From Bacteroidales bacterium (lineage in GTDB: Bacteria; Bacteroidota; Bacteroidia; Bacteroidales; UBA932): DNA of 64,000 nucleotides. The stretch spans positions 27,056 through 91,055 of the forward strand of contig JAEEQS010000009.1 of assembly GCA_016285455.1 (NCBI GenBank). Reading direction: 5' to 3'. Position numbers and translations under genes: made by a program. Shown in pieces: positions 50,204 through 59,018 of this stretch. Below the pieces are notes generated by a model. It was given only the letters and a program-made list of their open reading frames with translations. It was not told the DNA's origin and did not search any database. Within the stretch, counting starts at the first letter, position 1; every line of letters begins with the position of its first letter.

Positions 50204-52020
50204 TTGCGGGTATCATTATTGCTGCTTTGTGCCTGGCAGCCAGACTCTTCTATCTACAGCTGATAGACGAGCGCTACAAGGTCAACGCCAACAATAACGC
50301 CCTGCTTTACCAGACCAAATACCCGGCCAGGGGAGAAATCAAAGACCGCAACGGAAATACTCTGGTAGGAAACAAAACCACCTACGACATAATGGTCACC
50401 CCTATAGACTTGCGGGAGTTCGACACCGTGGATTTCTGCCAGACCTTCCATCTAGATATAGAATCCGTTAGGAAGAAACTTCAGTACTATAGAGAAAACC
50501 GCCGCAAAATCGGCTATCAGACTTTCACCTTCCTCAAGCAGGTTCCAAGCGAATATTACAACCATTATGCGGAAAAAGCTTACAAGTTCCCAGGCTTCTA
50601 CGCCATAAGCAGAACAGCCAGAGTCTATCCTTTTGGGGCGGGCGCAAGCCTTTACGGATACATCAACGAGGCAGACTCGGCATATCTGGCTAACAATCCG
50701 GAATACAGACGCGGAGACTATGTGGGAATCACCGGAATAGAACGTTCCTATGAAGATGTTCTTAGGGGCAAGAAGGGCTATAACATAATGGTCAGAGACG
50801 TGCATAACCGCATCAGGCAGAGTTTCAGAAACGGAGAAATGGACGTAGAGGCCGAACCAGGCAAAGACCTTGTAGCATCAATAGACGGAGAGCTCCAGCA
50901 ATACGGAGAACGCCTTATGCAGAACAAGGTCGGAAGCATAGTGGCCATTGAGCCAGCAACTGGAGAAATCCTTGCAATAGTCTCTGCTCCAGGACTTACC
51001 GTAGATGATCTGTCAAACATCAGGAAAGAGTACGGAAGGCTTGCCACAGATCCATACAAGCCAATGTTCAACCGCGCCGTTATGAGCGCCTATCCTCCGG
51101 GCAGCGTGTTCAAGACAGTTAACGCCCTGGTTGCCCAGCAGATGGGAGCCATAACTCCGGAAACCAGGTTTTCCTGCTCCAGAGGTTTCTACTACGCCGG
51201 CGGAAAGATGGGATGCCACGGCCACCGCAGTCCGCTGAACCTGAAGGAATCCATAATGATGAGCTGCAACGCCTACTATGCCAATGTATTCAGGGCTATG
51301 ATGAAAAATCCGGACCATCAGCCTATCGCTGAGGCTTTTGATTACTGGAAAGAGCAAGTGATGAAATTTGGCATAGGAGTAAAGCTTGGCAGCGATTTTC
51401 CGGCAGAGCTTCAGGGCAATCTCCCATCTACCAAGACTTACGACAAAATTCACGGAAAAGGCAAGTGGAACGCCTTCAACATCCTATCTTTGGCAATTGG
51501 CCAGGGAGAGGTTGGAGCCACTCCTCTCCAGATTGCAAACGTTGGGGCAATTATCGCCAACAGAGGCTATTACATTATTCCACACCTTATTAAGAACGCT
51601 CCTGATTCCCTGCGTCGGGCAAAGTATACGGAAAAGCATTGGGTGGGAGTTGACCGCGAGCATTTCGACCCTGTGGTGGAGGGCATGTACCTGGCGGTCA
51701 ACGCTCCTCCTGGAGCAGGAGGCACATCGCGGAGAGCTTATATAGAAGACATTGCGGTCTGCGGAAAAACAGGAACAGCCCAGAACCCGCACGGAAGAGA
51801 CAATTCTGTCTTTATGTGCTTTGCCCCAAAGGAAAACCCAAAGATTGCAGTTTGCGTTTATCTGGAAAATTCCGGAGCCGGCGGAACCTGGGCAGCGCCT
51901 GTGGCCAGCCTTATCGTTGAAAAATACCTTAAAGGAGAAGTCTCCCGCAAAGAACTTGAGCAAGTTGTGGAGAATGCAAATCTCAAGCAGTTTGTTCCTG
52001 TAAGAGGAAAGAAAAGATGA
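50182..52020 (+). CDS. mrdA: Penicillin-binding protein 2 (elongation transpeptidase)
   Basis: Class B transpeptidase of the rod complex. It has an N-terminal helix (about 5-22), a pedestal dimerisation domain starting Pro-Ala-Arg-Gly-Glu-Ile-Lys-Asp-Arg-Asn-Gly, and a transpeptidase domain with Ser-Val-Phe-Lys (active serine), Ser-Cys-Asn and Lys-Thr-Gly-Thr-Ala. 612 residues. The start lies inside mreD, and its stop overlaps the rodA ATG. Confidence 0.95.
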   Translation: MDKKVFLIAGIIIAALCLAARLFYLQLIDERYKVNANNNALLYQTKYPARGEIKDRNGNTLVGNKTTYDIMVTPIDLREFDTVDFCQTFHLDIESVRKKLQYYRENRRKIGYQTFTFLKQVPSEYYNHYAEKAYKFPGFYAISRTARVYPFGAGASLYGYINEADSAYLANNPEYRRGDYVGITGIERSYEDVLRGKKGYNIMVRDVHNRIRQSFRNGEMDVEAEPGKDLVASIDGELQQYGERLMQNKVGSIVAIEPATGEILAIVSAPGLTVDDLSNIRKEYGRLATDPYKPMFNRAVMSAYPPGSVFKTVNALVAQQMGAITPETRFSCSRGFYYAGGKMGCHGHRSPLNLKESIMMSCNAYYANVFRAMMKNPDHQPIAEAFDYWKEQVMKFGIGVKLGSDFPAELQGNLPSTKTYDKIHGKGKWNAFNILSLAIGQGEVGATPLQIANVGAIIANRGYYIIPHLIKNAPDSLRRAKYTEKHWVGVDREHFDPVVEGMYLAVNAPPGAGGTSRRAYIEDIAVCGKTGTAQNPHGRDNSVFMCFAPKENPKIAVCVYLENSGAGGTWAAPVASLIVEKYLKGEVSRKELEQVVENANLKQFVPVRGKKR

Positions 52021-53471
52021 TGGAATCTATGTCATACGGCCAGGGCCCAAGGGCCAGGAAGGTGGATTTCGGACTCCTCCTATCCTGGCTGTTTCTGGTG
52101 TTTTACGGATGGCTGAACATCTATTCCGCAGTCTATTCTGAAGAACACGCGTCCATTTTTGATTTCAGCCAAAGATACGGCCTTCAGTTTATCTGGGTTT
52201 GCATTTCTATAGGTATTGCCATACTTCTTCTGTACATCATAAACCCGAGAAGCCTCCAGCCGCTTTCCCTTATTCTTTACCTGGGTATGCTAGTGCTTCT
52301 GGCTGCGGTAATTTTCCTGGGCAAGGAGGTCAACGGTTCCAGAAGCTGGTTTTTTATCGGATCTTTCGGGCTTCAGCCTGCTGAGTTCTCAAAAATTACT
52401 ACAGCGCTGCTGCTATCTTACATAATGAGCCGATGGGGCTTTTCTCTTTTTAGCCGCAAAGATGCCATTAGGGCAGCGCTTGTGGTCCTTGTTCCTATTC
52501 TTCTCATCCTGCTTGAAAAGGAAACTGGCAGCGCACTTGTTTACGTGGGACTGATTCTGGTATTTTATATGGAGGGCTTGGCCGGATGGGTAATTGTAGC
52601 TGGACTAAGCCTTATCGCGATGTTTGTAATCACGATAGCTCTTTCTCCTCTTACGGCCGTAGTCTGTGCCCTAAGTGCCGCTTGCATCATCCGCTTTTTC
52701 CTTAGCCGGAGACTCGGATGGCTGTTTGCCGCCATTCCTGTTATTGTTCTTATGTGCTTTGTTCCAAGGCTATCCAACATTGAGAGTTTTGCTTTCCTCA
52801 AGGCCTTGAAACCTGAAGTCTGGGCACTGATTCTATTTTCTCCGTTCCTGATTCTGTGGATAAGAGACCTTCTTTCCAGAAGAGATAAAAGAGGCAGCGG
52901 AAGGCTTCTGCTCAGCCTTTGCTGCGCGGCTGCAATGGTCTTTTCCGTAAACTTCATCTTCACCAAAGTCCTTCAGCCGCACCAGAGAGCCAGAATAGAA
53001 AATCTGTTCGGCATAACGGAAGACCTTCAGGGAATAGGCTACAACGTACACCAGTCCAAGATTGCAATCGGCAGCGGCGGCCTGACCGGAAAAGGCTTCC
53101 TGAACGGAACCCAGACAAAGTACAACTTCGTGCCTGAACAAAGTACCGATTTTATATTCTGCACCGTTGGCGAGGAATGGGGATTTCTGGGAAGCATCGC
53201 CTTGCTTGGCGTCTATATTTTCATGATTCTTAGAATCATTCATTTGGCATCCAAGAATTCAGACGCCTTCACCAGGATATACGGATATTGCGTGGCGTCC
53301 ATCTTCCTGATGCACGTTGTCATAAACATAGGAATGACTATGGGGCTTCTGCCCGTCATTGGCATACCCCTGCCGTTTTTAAGCTACGGCGGAAGCGGCA
53401 TGGTGAGTTTCACCATACTGCTTTTCATCTTTATAAGACTGGATATGGAGCGTCAGAACAAAGACGCTTAG
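52017..53471 (+). CDS. rodA: Rod-shape SEDS glycosyltransferase RodA
   Basis: SEDS-family peptidoglycan polymerase that works with PBP2. It has many hydrophobic segments, the Asn-Gly-Ser-Arg-Ser-Trp motif, Lys-Glu-Thr-Gly-Ser-Ala, Gly-Glu-Glu-Trp-Gly-Phe-Leu-Gly, and the end motif Ile-Pro-Leu-Pro-Phe-Leu-Ser-Tyr-Gly-Gly-Ser-Gly. At 484 residues it is longer than E. coli RodA (370) because of extra hydrophobic segments in the middle, common in Bacteroidota. It begins with two adjacent ATG codons; the first overlaps the mrdA stop. Confidence 0.94.
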   Translation: MMESMSYGQGPRARKVDFGLLLSWLFLVFYGWLNIYSAVYSEEHASIFDFSQRYGLQFIWVCISIGIAILLLYIINPRSLQPLSLILYLGMLVLLAAVIFLGKEVNGSRSWFFIGSFGLQPAEFSKITTALLLSYIMSRWGFSLFSRKDAIRAALVVLVPILLILLEKETGSALVYVGLILVFYMEGLAGWVIVAGLSLIAMFVITIALSPLTAVVCALSAACIIRFFLSRRLGWLFAAIPVIVLMCFVPRLSNIESFAFLKALKPEVWALILFSPFLILWIRDLLSRRDKRGSGRLLLSLCCAAAMVFSVNFIFTKVLQPHQRARIENLFGITEDLQGIGYNVHQSKIAIGSGGLTGKGFLNGTQTKYNFVPEQSTDFIFCTVGEEWGFLGSIALLGVYIFMILRIIHLASKNSDAFTRIYGYCVASIFLMHVVINIGMTMGLLPVIGIPLPFLSYGGSGMVSFTILLFIFIRLDMERQNKDA

Positions 53472-54721
53472 TCTTCCACCTTTGCCAGAATCATTGTGCT
53501 GTTGTGGCCTCCGAAACCGAAGGTGTTGCTCAGCGCCATCTTCACTTCTCTCTTCTGAGGAGTATTGAAGGTAAGATTCAGTTTAGGGTCTATCTCCGGA
53601 TCATCCGTAAAATGGTTGATTGTAGGAGGAATGGTTCCGCTGTTGATGGCGTGGATGCAGGCCATTGCCTCAACGGCTCCGGCTGCTCCCAGCAGGTGGC
53701 CGGTCATAGACTTGGTAGAAGAGATGTTCAGCTTGTAAGCCGCATCGCCGAATACTTCCTTTATTGCTATAAGCTCAGCGATGTCTCCAAGGTGAGTTGA
53801 AGTTCCGTGAACATTGATGTAGTCTATGTCTTCCGGCTGAACGCCTGCCCTCTTCAGGGCGGTCTTCATTGCAGCCTTTGCTCCTAGTCCCTCCGGATGA
53901 GGGGCTGTAATATGGTGAGCGTCTGCGCTTATACCGCAGCCCTTAAGCTCGGCGTAAATCTTTGCGCCTCTTGCCTTTGCGTGCTCGTATTCCTCAAGAA
54001 CGAGGATTCCGGCACCTTCTCCCAGAACAAAGCCGTCTCTGTCTTTGTCGAACGGACGGGAAGCTGTCTTAGGATCGTCATTACGGGTTGAAAGGGCCTT
54101 AGCGGAGTTGAAGCCCCCCACTCCCGGAATGGTGATGGCTGCCTCGGCGCCGCCGGTGATGATCATATCTGCCTCATCCAGAAGGATAAGGTCATATGAG
54201 CAATGGATGGCGTGAGACGAGGAAGCGCAAGCGGAAACCGTAGCAAAGTTAGGACCCATAAAGCCGTATTTGATGCTCACGAATCCGGCTGCTATATCCG
54301 CTATCATTTTTGGAATGAGGAAAGGACTGAATCTAGGATGGCTGCCGTTTACGACAAAATCTGTAACGTCGTTGGTCATTGTCTCAATGCCTCCAACTCC
54401 GGAACCGATAATAACGCCCACCCTGGACTTGTCTATCTTCTCCAAATCTATGGCTGCGTCTGCAACGGCCTGGTCTGCTGCAGCTACTGCAAACTGGCAA
54501 TAGCGGTCCATCTTGCGGGCTTCTTTCCTCTCTATGTACTGGAGCGGATCAAAGTCCTTGACTTCGCAGGCAAATCTGGTATTGAATTCGGTTGCATCGA
54601 ACCTAGTGATAGGAGCCGCTCCGCTGACTCCGGCGTCGAGAGCGTTGAAATATTCTTCAACGGTCTTTCCCAACGGGTTAAGTGTTCCGAGTCCGGTAAC
54701 GACGACTCTCCTCTTTTCCAT
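53468..54721 (-). CDS. fabF: Beta-ketoacyl-ACP synthase II
   Basis: Housekeeping elongation enzyme of fatty acid synthesis. Active site: Cys in Ser-Ala-Cys-Ala-Ser-Ser, His in Asn-Val-His-Gly-Thr-Ser-Thr, His in Gly-His-Leu-Leu-Gly-Ala-Ala-Gly. 417 residues. It lies downstream of acpP on the same strand, but an intrinsic terminator separates them. Its end overlaps the rodA stop by 4 bases. It lacks the C-terminal extension of the ketosynthase at 2492-4192. Confidence 0.97.
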   Translation of the reverse strand: MEKRRVVVTGLGTLNPLGKTVEEYFNALDAGVSGAAPITRFDATEFNTRFACEVKDFDPLQYIERKEARKMDRYCQFAVAAADQAVADAAIDLEKIDKSRVGVIIGSGVGGIETMTNDVTDFVVNGSHPRFSPFLIPKMIADIAAGFVSIKYGFMGPNFATVSACASSSHAIHCSYDLILLDEADMIITGGAEAAITIPGVGGFNSAKALSTRNDDPKTASRPFDKDRDGFVLGEGAGILVLEEYEHAKARGAKIYAELKGCGISADAHHITAPHPEGLGAKAAMKTALKRAGVQPEDIDYINVHGTSTHLGDIAELIAIKEVFGDAAYKLNISSTKSMTGHLLGAAGAVEAMACIHAINSGTIPPTINHFTDDPEIDPKLNLTFNTPQKREVKMALSNTFGFGGHNSTMILAKVED

Positions 54722-54742
54722 ATATCTTGTTTTAGTATTGTC

Positions 54743-54786
54743 AAAAAAATGGGGAAACCCGCATCTTTCAGACTCAAGGTTTCCCC
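54743..54786 (-). terminator. Intrinsic terminator between acpP and fabF
   Basis: Arms 54778-54786 and 54751-54759 pair perfectly over 9 bases (GGGGAAACC / GGTTTCCCC) with an 18-base loop, followed on the minus strand by ATTTTTTT. It lies 18 bases after the acpP stop and ends 21 bases before the fabF start. Confidence 0.8.
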
Positions 54787-54804
54787 TTAATGAGCTATTG
54801 GAGC

Positions 54805-55041
54805 TTATTTCTTCTGAGCCTCAATATATTTAACTGCATCACCTACAGTGGCGATTTTCTGTGCTTCCTCTTCAGGGATTGTGATCTCGAAAGCTTTCTC
54901 GAAATCCATAATCAGCTCAACTGTGTCCAGAGAATCAGCACCAAGATCCTTAGTGAAGTTAGCCTCAGGGGTAATCTCAGACTCATCAACACCCAGCTTC
55001 TCAACGATGATCTCCTTAACTTTTGAAGTAATGTCTGCCAT
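54805..55041 (-). CDS. acpP: Acyl carrier protein
   Basis: Housekeeping carrier of fatty acid synthesis. Phosphopantetheine attachment at Ser37 in [10 protein letters not shown]. 78 residues from the ATG at 55041, preferred over one two codons upstream because the mature protein usually begins Met-Ala/Ser. Followed by an intrinsic terminator, which would give more acpP than fabF transcript. Confidence 0.96.
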   Translation of the reverse strand: MADITSKVKEIIVEKLGVDESEITPEANFTKDLGADSLDTVELIMDFEKAFEITIPEEEAQKIATVGDAVKYIEAQKK

Positions 55042-55089
55042 GATCAAAAATTTTAGTTAATACAATAAGTTTATAATTTTAGTAGGCTG

Positions 55090-55097
55090 CAAATATA
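55090..55097 (-). promoter_or_regulatory. -7 element of acpP
   Basis: TATATTTG followed by C on the minus strand, 48 bases before the acpP start. Confidence 0.5.
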
Positions 55098-55117
55098 AAC
55101 AAAATTTTTTTAATGAG

Positions 55118-55125
55118 TATATTTG
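55118..55125 (+). promoter_or_regulatory. -7 element of purN
   Basis: TATATTTG on the plus strand, 68 bases before the purN start at 55194. The frame is open upstream, but its first ATG precedes this element. Confidence 0.45.
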
Positions 55126-55193
55126 TCCATTGCAGGCCGTTACAAAGGGCCTTGCCAAGCAAAACAGATGCCAGACATAAAAACAGAAACAAA

Positions 55194-55757
55194 ATGTTCA
55201 AGATAGCAGTGTTCGCATCGGGCAGCGGAACCAATGCGGAAAACCTCATCCGCCACTTCAATTACGAACTGAAAGGCGCAAAGGCAAAGGTAGAACTAGT
55301 GGTCTGCAATAAGCCGGAAGCATATGTTTTAACCCGCGCAGAGAAGCTTAACGTTCCTTATGCCGTAACCAAAGATACCGGAGAAATACTTGAACTCCTC
55401 AAGCAATATGAAATCAATTTCATCCTCCTGGCCGGCTATCTTCTTAAAATTCCAAAGGAACTTATAGACCTGTATCCAGACAGAATCATAAATATCCACC
55501 CGGCCCTTCTCCCTAAATTCGGAGGAAAGGGAATGTACGGAGAAAGGGTGCACAAGGCCGTGCTGGAAAACAAGGAAGAATACAGCGGAATCACCATCCA
55601 TCTGGTTGATGAAGAAATGGACCACGGGAAAATCCTTTTCCAGTCCTCTTTTAGGCTCAGCGATGGTGAAACCCTGGAATCCCTTGAAGAGAAAATCCAC
55701 ATCCGCGAGCAGGCGGACTATCCGAGAATAGTTGAAGCTTACCTTAATTCCCTGTAG
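55194..55757 (+). CDS. purN: Phosphoribosylglycinamide formyltransferase
   Basis: Third step of purine synthesis, using formyl-tetrahydrofolate. Motifs: Phe-Ala-Ser-Gly-Ser-Gly-Thr-Asn, Asn-Ile-His-Pro-Ala-Leu-Leu-Pro, Gly-Ile-Thr-Ile-His-Leu-Val-Asp and Asp-His-Gly. 187 residues from the ATG at 55194, which puts the Rossmann start right at the N terminus. The end overlaps the convergent dsbD gene by 19 bases. Confidence 0.94.
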   Translation: MFKIAVFASGSGTNAENLIRHFNYELKGAKAKVELVVCNKPEAYVLTRAEKLNVPYAVTKDTGEILELLKQYEINFILLAGYLLKIPKELIDLYPDRIINIHPALLPKFGGKGMYGERVHKAVLENKEEYSGITIHLVDEEMDHGKILFQSSFRLSDGETLESLEEKIHIREQADYPRIVEAYLNSL

Positions 55758-57712
55758 GCATCAAGGCCCTTTTTCAGGAAATCCACGTAATTGTCCACGT
55801 TGAGGTTGTAGCCCACCGGGCCTGAGAGAATGTTGCCTTCTGAATCCAGCACCAGGTAGAAAGGCTGGGCGTTGGCGGAAAACTTCTCCATCACAAAGCG
55901 GGAGTTGATCTTTCCCATTCCCTTGAGGACCTTTCCGTCTTCCAGAGTTACATAGTCCTCCTCAAGAACCTCCATCTTGTCGTCTCCGTAAAGAGAACAG
56001 ATTACAAAGTCGTTCCTCAGCATTTCCAGAACCTTCGGGTCGCTCCATACTCTGGCTTCCATCTCGCGGCAGTTTACGCAGCCGTGGCCTGTAAAGTCAA
56101 AGAACACCGGCTTTCCCTGCTCCTTTGAAGCCTTCAGGGCCTCGTCAAAGGTGAAGTAGCCCACAAGGCCGTGAGGCAAATGCAATTTGTCTGAATATTT
56201 CCTGTCCGGCACAACAACTTGACTTGTCGCTGAGGACGGATTATATGTTCCAACAGCAGCGCCGCTGGTATATGGCACCACAAAGTCTTGGGTCTGGATA
56301 GGAGGCAGATAGCCGCTGAGAGCCTTCAGGGGAGCGCCCCACATTCCAGGAATCATATACACCATAAACGCAAAGGTTATGATGGCCAGCATCAGCCTTC
56401 CCACGCTCACGTGGTCAGACGGAGAATCGTACTTGAACTTGAGTTTGCCCAGAAGGTACATTCCCAGAAGGGCCGCAATCACAATCCAGAAAGCCAGGTA
56501 AACCTCCCTGTCCAGAATTCCCCAATGGTAGGTCTGATCCGCCACGGATAGGAACTTCATACCCAGAGCCAGCTCTATGAATCCCAGCACCACCTTTACG
56601 CTGTTGAGCCAGCCGCCGCTCTTTGGAAGCTTCTTCAGAAGACTTGGCGCAAACGCAAAAATCGTGAACGGAATAGCAAAGACTATGGAGAATACCAGCA
56701 TCACGATTATAGGAGTCATCACTTCCCCCTGCATACTCTTTATTATCGCTGAGCCTACTATAGGGCCTGTGCAGGAAAATGACACCAGCACCAAGGTAAG
56801 AGCCATAAAGAACACTCCGAGTATTCCTCCGCGATTAGACTTGCTGTCAGCCTTGTTTACAACCGAACTCGGAAGCACAATTTCAAACGCTCCAAAGAAG
56901 CTCAGGGCGAAAATCACGAATATCAGGAAGAAGATAACGTTGATCCAGCTGGTAGCTATCCAGTTGAAAATGTCTGCCGCAAAGTTCTTTCCGCCAAGAG
57001 TATATGTCAGCAGTATTATTATCGCGATAGGGATAGTGTAAATCAGCACAATGCAGATTCCGTACAGGATGGCCATAAACCTTCCCTTTGAAGGATTCTT
57101 CTCGTTCTGCTTGAGGAAGAAGGAAACCGTCATAGGAATCATCGGGAATACGCAAGGAGTCAGAAGAGCCACCAATCCCCAGGCAATGGCTTCCAGAATA
57201 AATCCCCATAAAGAACCAGCCTTGCTATTCTTTTCTTCTCCGCCAGAAGATACTTCCGGCATATTGAGGCTCAATTCAGCCTCTTGCGGAGCCACGCAAC
57301 TTCCCTGTGTACAGGCCTGATAGTCAACTGATACGTTTATCTTTCCGGCCGCATCTGGGCCTATCTTTATCTTCTGAGCCAGAATGTCCCCGTCTTCCAC
57401 AAGGTCTATCTCCATCCCAAAGGTTTCATCCATCACCCTATGGCCGCCTTGCTTTACATAAGGCTCGCCAACAAGTTCCACGCCCTGGCCGCCAACAGAC
57501 AGTATCGTTGGATTCGGGCCTCCGTCATAAGGCCCCAGACCATAGGTGTGCCATCCTTCTTCTATCTTGGCTGTAACCGCAACTTCATAAATATCATCGG
57601 AAACCTTCTCCACAGAAGCCTTCCACTTTACCGGCTCTCCCTTGTCAAACTGCGCGTACGAGGCTGAAACAAAGGCAAAAAGAACAGCCAATATCAAACA
57701 TATTCTCTTCAT
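55739..57712 (-). CDS. dsbD: Thiol:disulfide interchange protein DsbD
   Basis: Carries electrons from cytoplasmic thioredoxin to periplasmic disulfides. It has a signal peptide (residues 1-20), an N-terminal beta domain with Gln-Ala-Cys-Thr-Gln-Gly-Ser-Cys, a transmembrane domain of about eight helices with Thr-Pro-Cys-Val-Phe-Pro-Met and Ser-Cys-Thr-Gly-Pro, and a C-terminal thioredoxin domain with Cys-Val-Asn-Cys. The cysteine pairs are complete. 657 residues. A -7 element lies at 57733-57740. Confidence 0.93.
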   Translation of the reverse strand: MKRICLILAVLFAFVSASYAQFDKGEPVKWKASVEKVSDDIYEVAVTAKIEEGWHTYGLGPYDGGPNPTILSVGGQGVELVGEPYVKQGGHRVMDETFGMEIDLVEDGDILAQKIKIGPDAAGKINVSVDYQACTQGSCVAPQEAELSLNMPEVSSGGEEKNSKAGSLWGFILEAIAWGLVALLTPCVFPMIPMTVSFFLKQNEKNPSKGRFMAILYGICIVLIYTIPIAIIILLTYTLGGKNFAADIFNWIATSWINVIFFLIFVIFALSFFGAFEIVLPSSVVNKADSKSNRGGILGVFFMALTLVLVSFSCTGPIVGSAIIKSMQGEVMTPIIVMLVFSIVFAIPFTIFAFAPSLLKKLPKSGGWLNSVKVVLGFIELALGMKFLSVADQTYHWGILDREVYLAFWIVIAALLGMYLLGKLKFKYDSPSDHVSVGRLMLAIITFAFMVYMIPGMWGAPLKALSGYLPPIQTQDFVVPYTSGAAVGTYNPSSATSQVVVPDRKYSDKLHLPHGLVGYFTFDEALKASKEQGKPVFFDFTGHGCVNCREMEARVWSDPKVLEMLRNDFVICSLYGDDKMEVLEEDYVTLEDGKVLKGMGKINSRFVMEKFSANAQPFYLVLDSEGNILSGPVGYNLNVDNYVDFLKKGLDAYRELR

Positions 57713-57732
57713 AAATCAATTATCAAAGCATA

Positions 57733-57740
57733 CAAAAATA
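57733..57740 (-). promoter_or_regulatory. -7 element of dsbD
   Basis: TATTTTTG on the minus strand, 20 bases before the dsbD start. Confidence 0.45.
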
Positions 57741-57771
57741 GAAAACGGGAGCTACAAAAGCAACCCCCGCA

Positions 57772-57818
57772 GCAATTAATCGAAAAAAAAACGAATCTAT
57801 GAACACTTGATTAATTGC
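57772..57818. repeat. 10-base perfect inverted repeat upstream of dsbD
   Basis: GCAATTAATC at 57772-57781 and GATTAATTGC at 57809-57818, 27 bases apart; the spacer contains a run of nine A. It could be an operator or an RNA hairpin; see the finding for this gap. Confidence 0.6.
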
Positions 57819-57830
57819 CATTATATTTGA

Positions 57831-57861
57831 CAAAAGGACACTCGTTATGTAAAGTGTCCTT
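57831..57861 (-). terminator. Hairpin, probable terminator of the esterase gene
   Basis: AAGGACACT / AGTGTCCTT, a perfect 9-base stem with a 10-base loop, 45 bases after the esterase stop and followed on the minus strand by TTG only. The U tract is short, so termination may be weak. Confidence 0.45.
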
Positions 57862-57905
57862 CTGAAAAAAATGCAAATAAATGCACCTGGAACGAGTATT
57901 CTACA

Positions 57906-58685
57906 TTATTTGCTCTTGGAGAACATCCAAGACATGAAGTCCGGCATCTCAAAGGCCTTCCACCAGCATACGTGTCCGCAACCAGGGAATTCATGGTAGC
58001 GGACATCTGCTCCTGCCGCCTTCAAAGCTCGGTAAGCATCTCTGGAACCTGAAACCGGAACTGCAGGATCGCTGTCTCCGTGGTAAAGACTGAAAGACAC
58101 GCCCTCAAATTTTCCGAGCCTGTCAGGATTGATATCTCCACAGATTGGAACTGCTGCTGCAAAAATGTCTGGATGACGGGCCACTGCATCAAAAGCGCCG
58201 ATTCCTCCCATAGACATTCCATAGATATACACCCTTTTCGGATCAACATCCGGCCGCTGCAGGAAAAGATGCACAAGTTCCATCACCTGTTTCATCATCT
58301 TGCTCTCCGGATAATCTTTCGGAAAATCGTAGGATCCCGGGCTCACGTCAAAGGCCCAGGTACGCCCCTCCGGACATTGCGGCACTATGACAAAGCAAGG
58401 ATAATCTTCTCTATTACAAGGATTCTGGAACATCTGTGCTCCGAATGTAGTCCTTTCATTGTCATTTCCTCTCTCGCCAGACGTATGCAGATAAAGAACA
58501 AGAGGATACTTCTCCATTTTCTCCGTCTTTTCCGGAACAAGATAACGGAAAAGGAGGGTATCGCCATCCGCACAGCGAAGCTTTCCATATTCATATGATT
58601 GCGCCCTCACCGTCTGCACGGAAAAGAATGAAAAGAATAACAAGAACGAAAAAAATGACAACAACAGAATACTCCAACGTTTCAT
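57906..58685 (-). CDS. Exported alpha/beta hydrolase (esterase, PHB-depolymerase/feruloyl-esterase-like)
   Basis: A 259-residue secreted hydrolase with a very hydrophobic signal peptide ending Val-Arg-Ala-Gln. The catalytic triad is Ser158 in Gly-Met-Ser-Met-Gly-Gly, an Asp in His-Gly-Asp-Ser-Asp-Pro (204 or 206), and His238 in Gly-Cys-Gly-His. Gly/Ser-Gly-Glu-Arg-Gly before the first strands may form the oxyanion hole. Similar proteins deacetylate or cut esters on plant polysaccharides; the substrate is not known. It is the last core-type gene before the tRNA-end islet. Confidence 0.82.
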   Translation of the reverse strand: MKRWSILLLSFFSFLLFFSFFSVQTVRAQSYEYGKLRCADGDTLLFRYLVPEKTEKMEKYPLVLYLHTSGERGNDNERTTFGAQMFQNPCNREDYPCFVIVPQCPEGRTWAFDVSPGSYDFPKDYPESKMMKQVMELVHLFLQRPDVDPKRVYIYGMSMGGIGAFDAVARHPDIFAAAVPICGDINPDRLGKFEGVSFSLYHGDSDPAVPVSGSRDAYRALKAAGADVRYHEFPGCGHVCWWKAFEMPDFMSWMFSKSK

Positions 58686-58714
58686 AGATACTAGCTTTTA
58701 TATTACACCAATGT

Positions 58715-58722
58715 CAAAGTTA
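58715..58722 (-). promoter_or_regulatory. -7 element of the esterase gene
   Basis: TAACTTTG on the minus strand, 29 bases before the start codon at 58685. Confidence 0.45.
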
Positions 58723-58760
58723 AACAATTTGTGCAACTTTTTGTGCCACCTTTACAAGAA

Positions 58761-58790
58761 AACCGCCCCGCAGATATCTGCAAGGCGGTT
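58761..58790 (-). terminator. Strong hairpin downstream of tRNA-end copy 1
   Basis: Outer stem AACCGCC / GGCGGTT (58761-58767 with 58784-58790) encloses the palindrome GCAGATATCTGC (58770-58781). On the minus strand it is followed by TTCTTGT. It fits a terminator for leftward transcription arriving from the tRNA side. Confidence 0.6.
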
Positions 58791-58832
58791 ATAATATGCC
58801 AAAGTATGTAGGAATAATTAGGGAATAAAAAA

Positions 58833-58849
58833 GTGCTCGGGACGGATAA
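58833..58849 (-). repeat. tRNA 3'-end repeat, copy 1 (attachment-like site)
   Basis: GTGCTCGGGACGGATAA, identical to 62092-62108 and sharing its first 13 bases with 60224-60236. On the minus strand it reads as the end of a tRNA acceptor arm (CCGTCCCGAGCAC). The flank to about 58887 also resembles that of copy 3, with shared ATCGGTGG and TATCGTGTG. Confidence 0.7.
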
Positions 58850-59018
58850 AGCCCAATCGGTGGCTATCGTGTGCTATTTATCGCTACCGAAAGATTTGGT
58901 TATTAGAAGGTTGATAGATTGTTCGGTGTATTCAAATAATGAGCGGAAAAGGTGACCAAAAGTGACCGACAGAAAGAGATAAATTGTATTTTTAACAATT
59001 CGATAAATCGGAATTTAT

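Larger units (their letters stand above)
58686..59018. other. 333-base gap: esterase promoter, terminator hairpin, tRNA-end copy 1
   Basis: From left to right: esterase -7 element, a strong hairpin (58761-58790), the first tRNA-end repeat (58833-58849) and its flank to about 58887, and a GGTGACCAAAAGTGACC motif at 58951-58967 that recurs at 60136-60153. No convincing open reading frame was seen. Confidence 0.7.

Noticed and set aside
58833..58890. CRISPR-like or insertion-sequence end at the repeat
   Set aside because: There are only three copies at kilobase spacing and they match a tRNA 3' end; no regular array, terminal inverted repeat or transposase is present.
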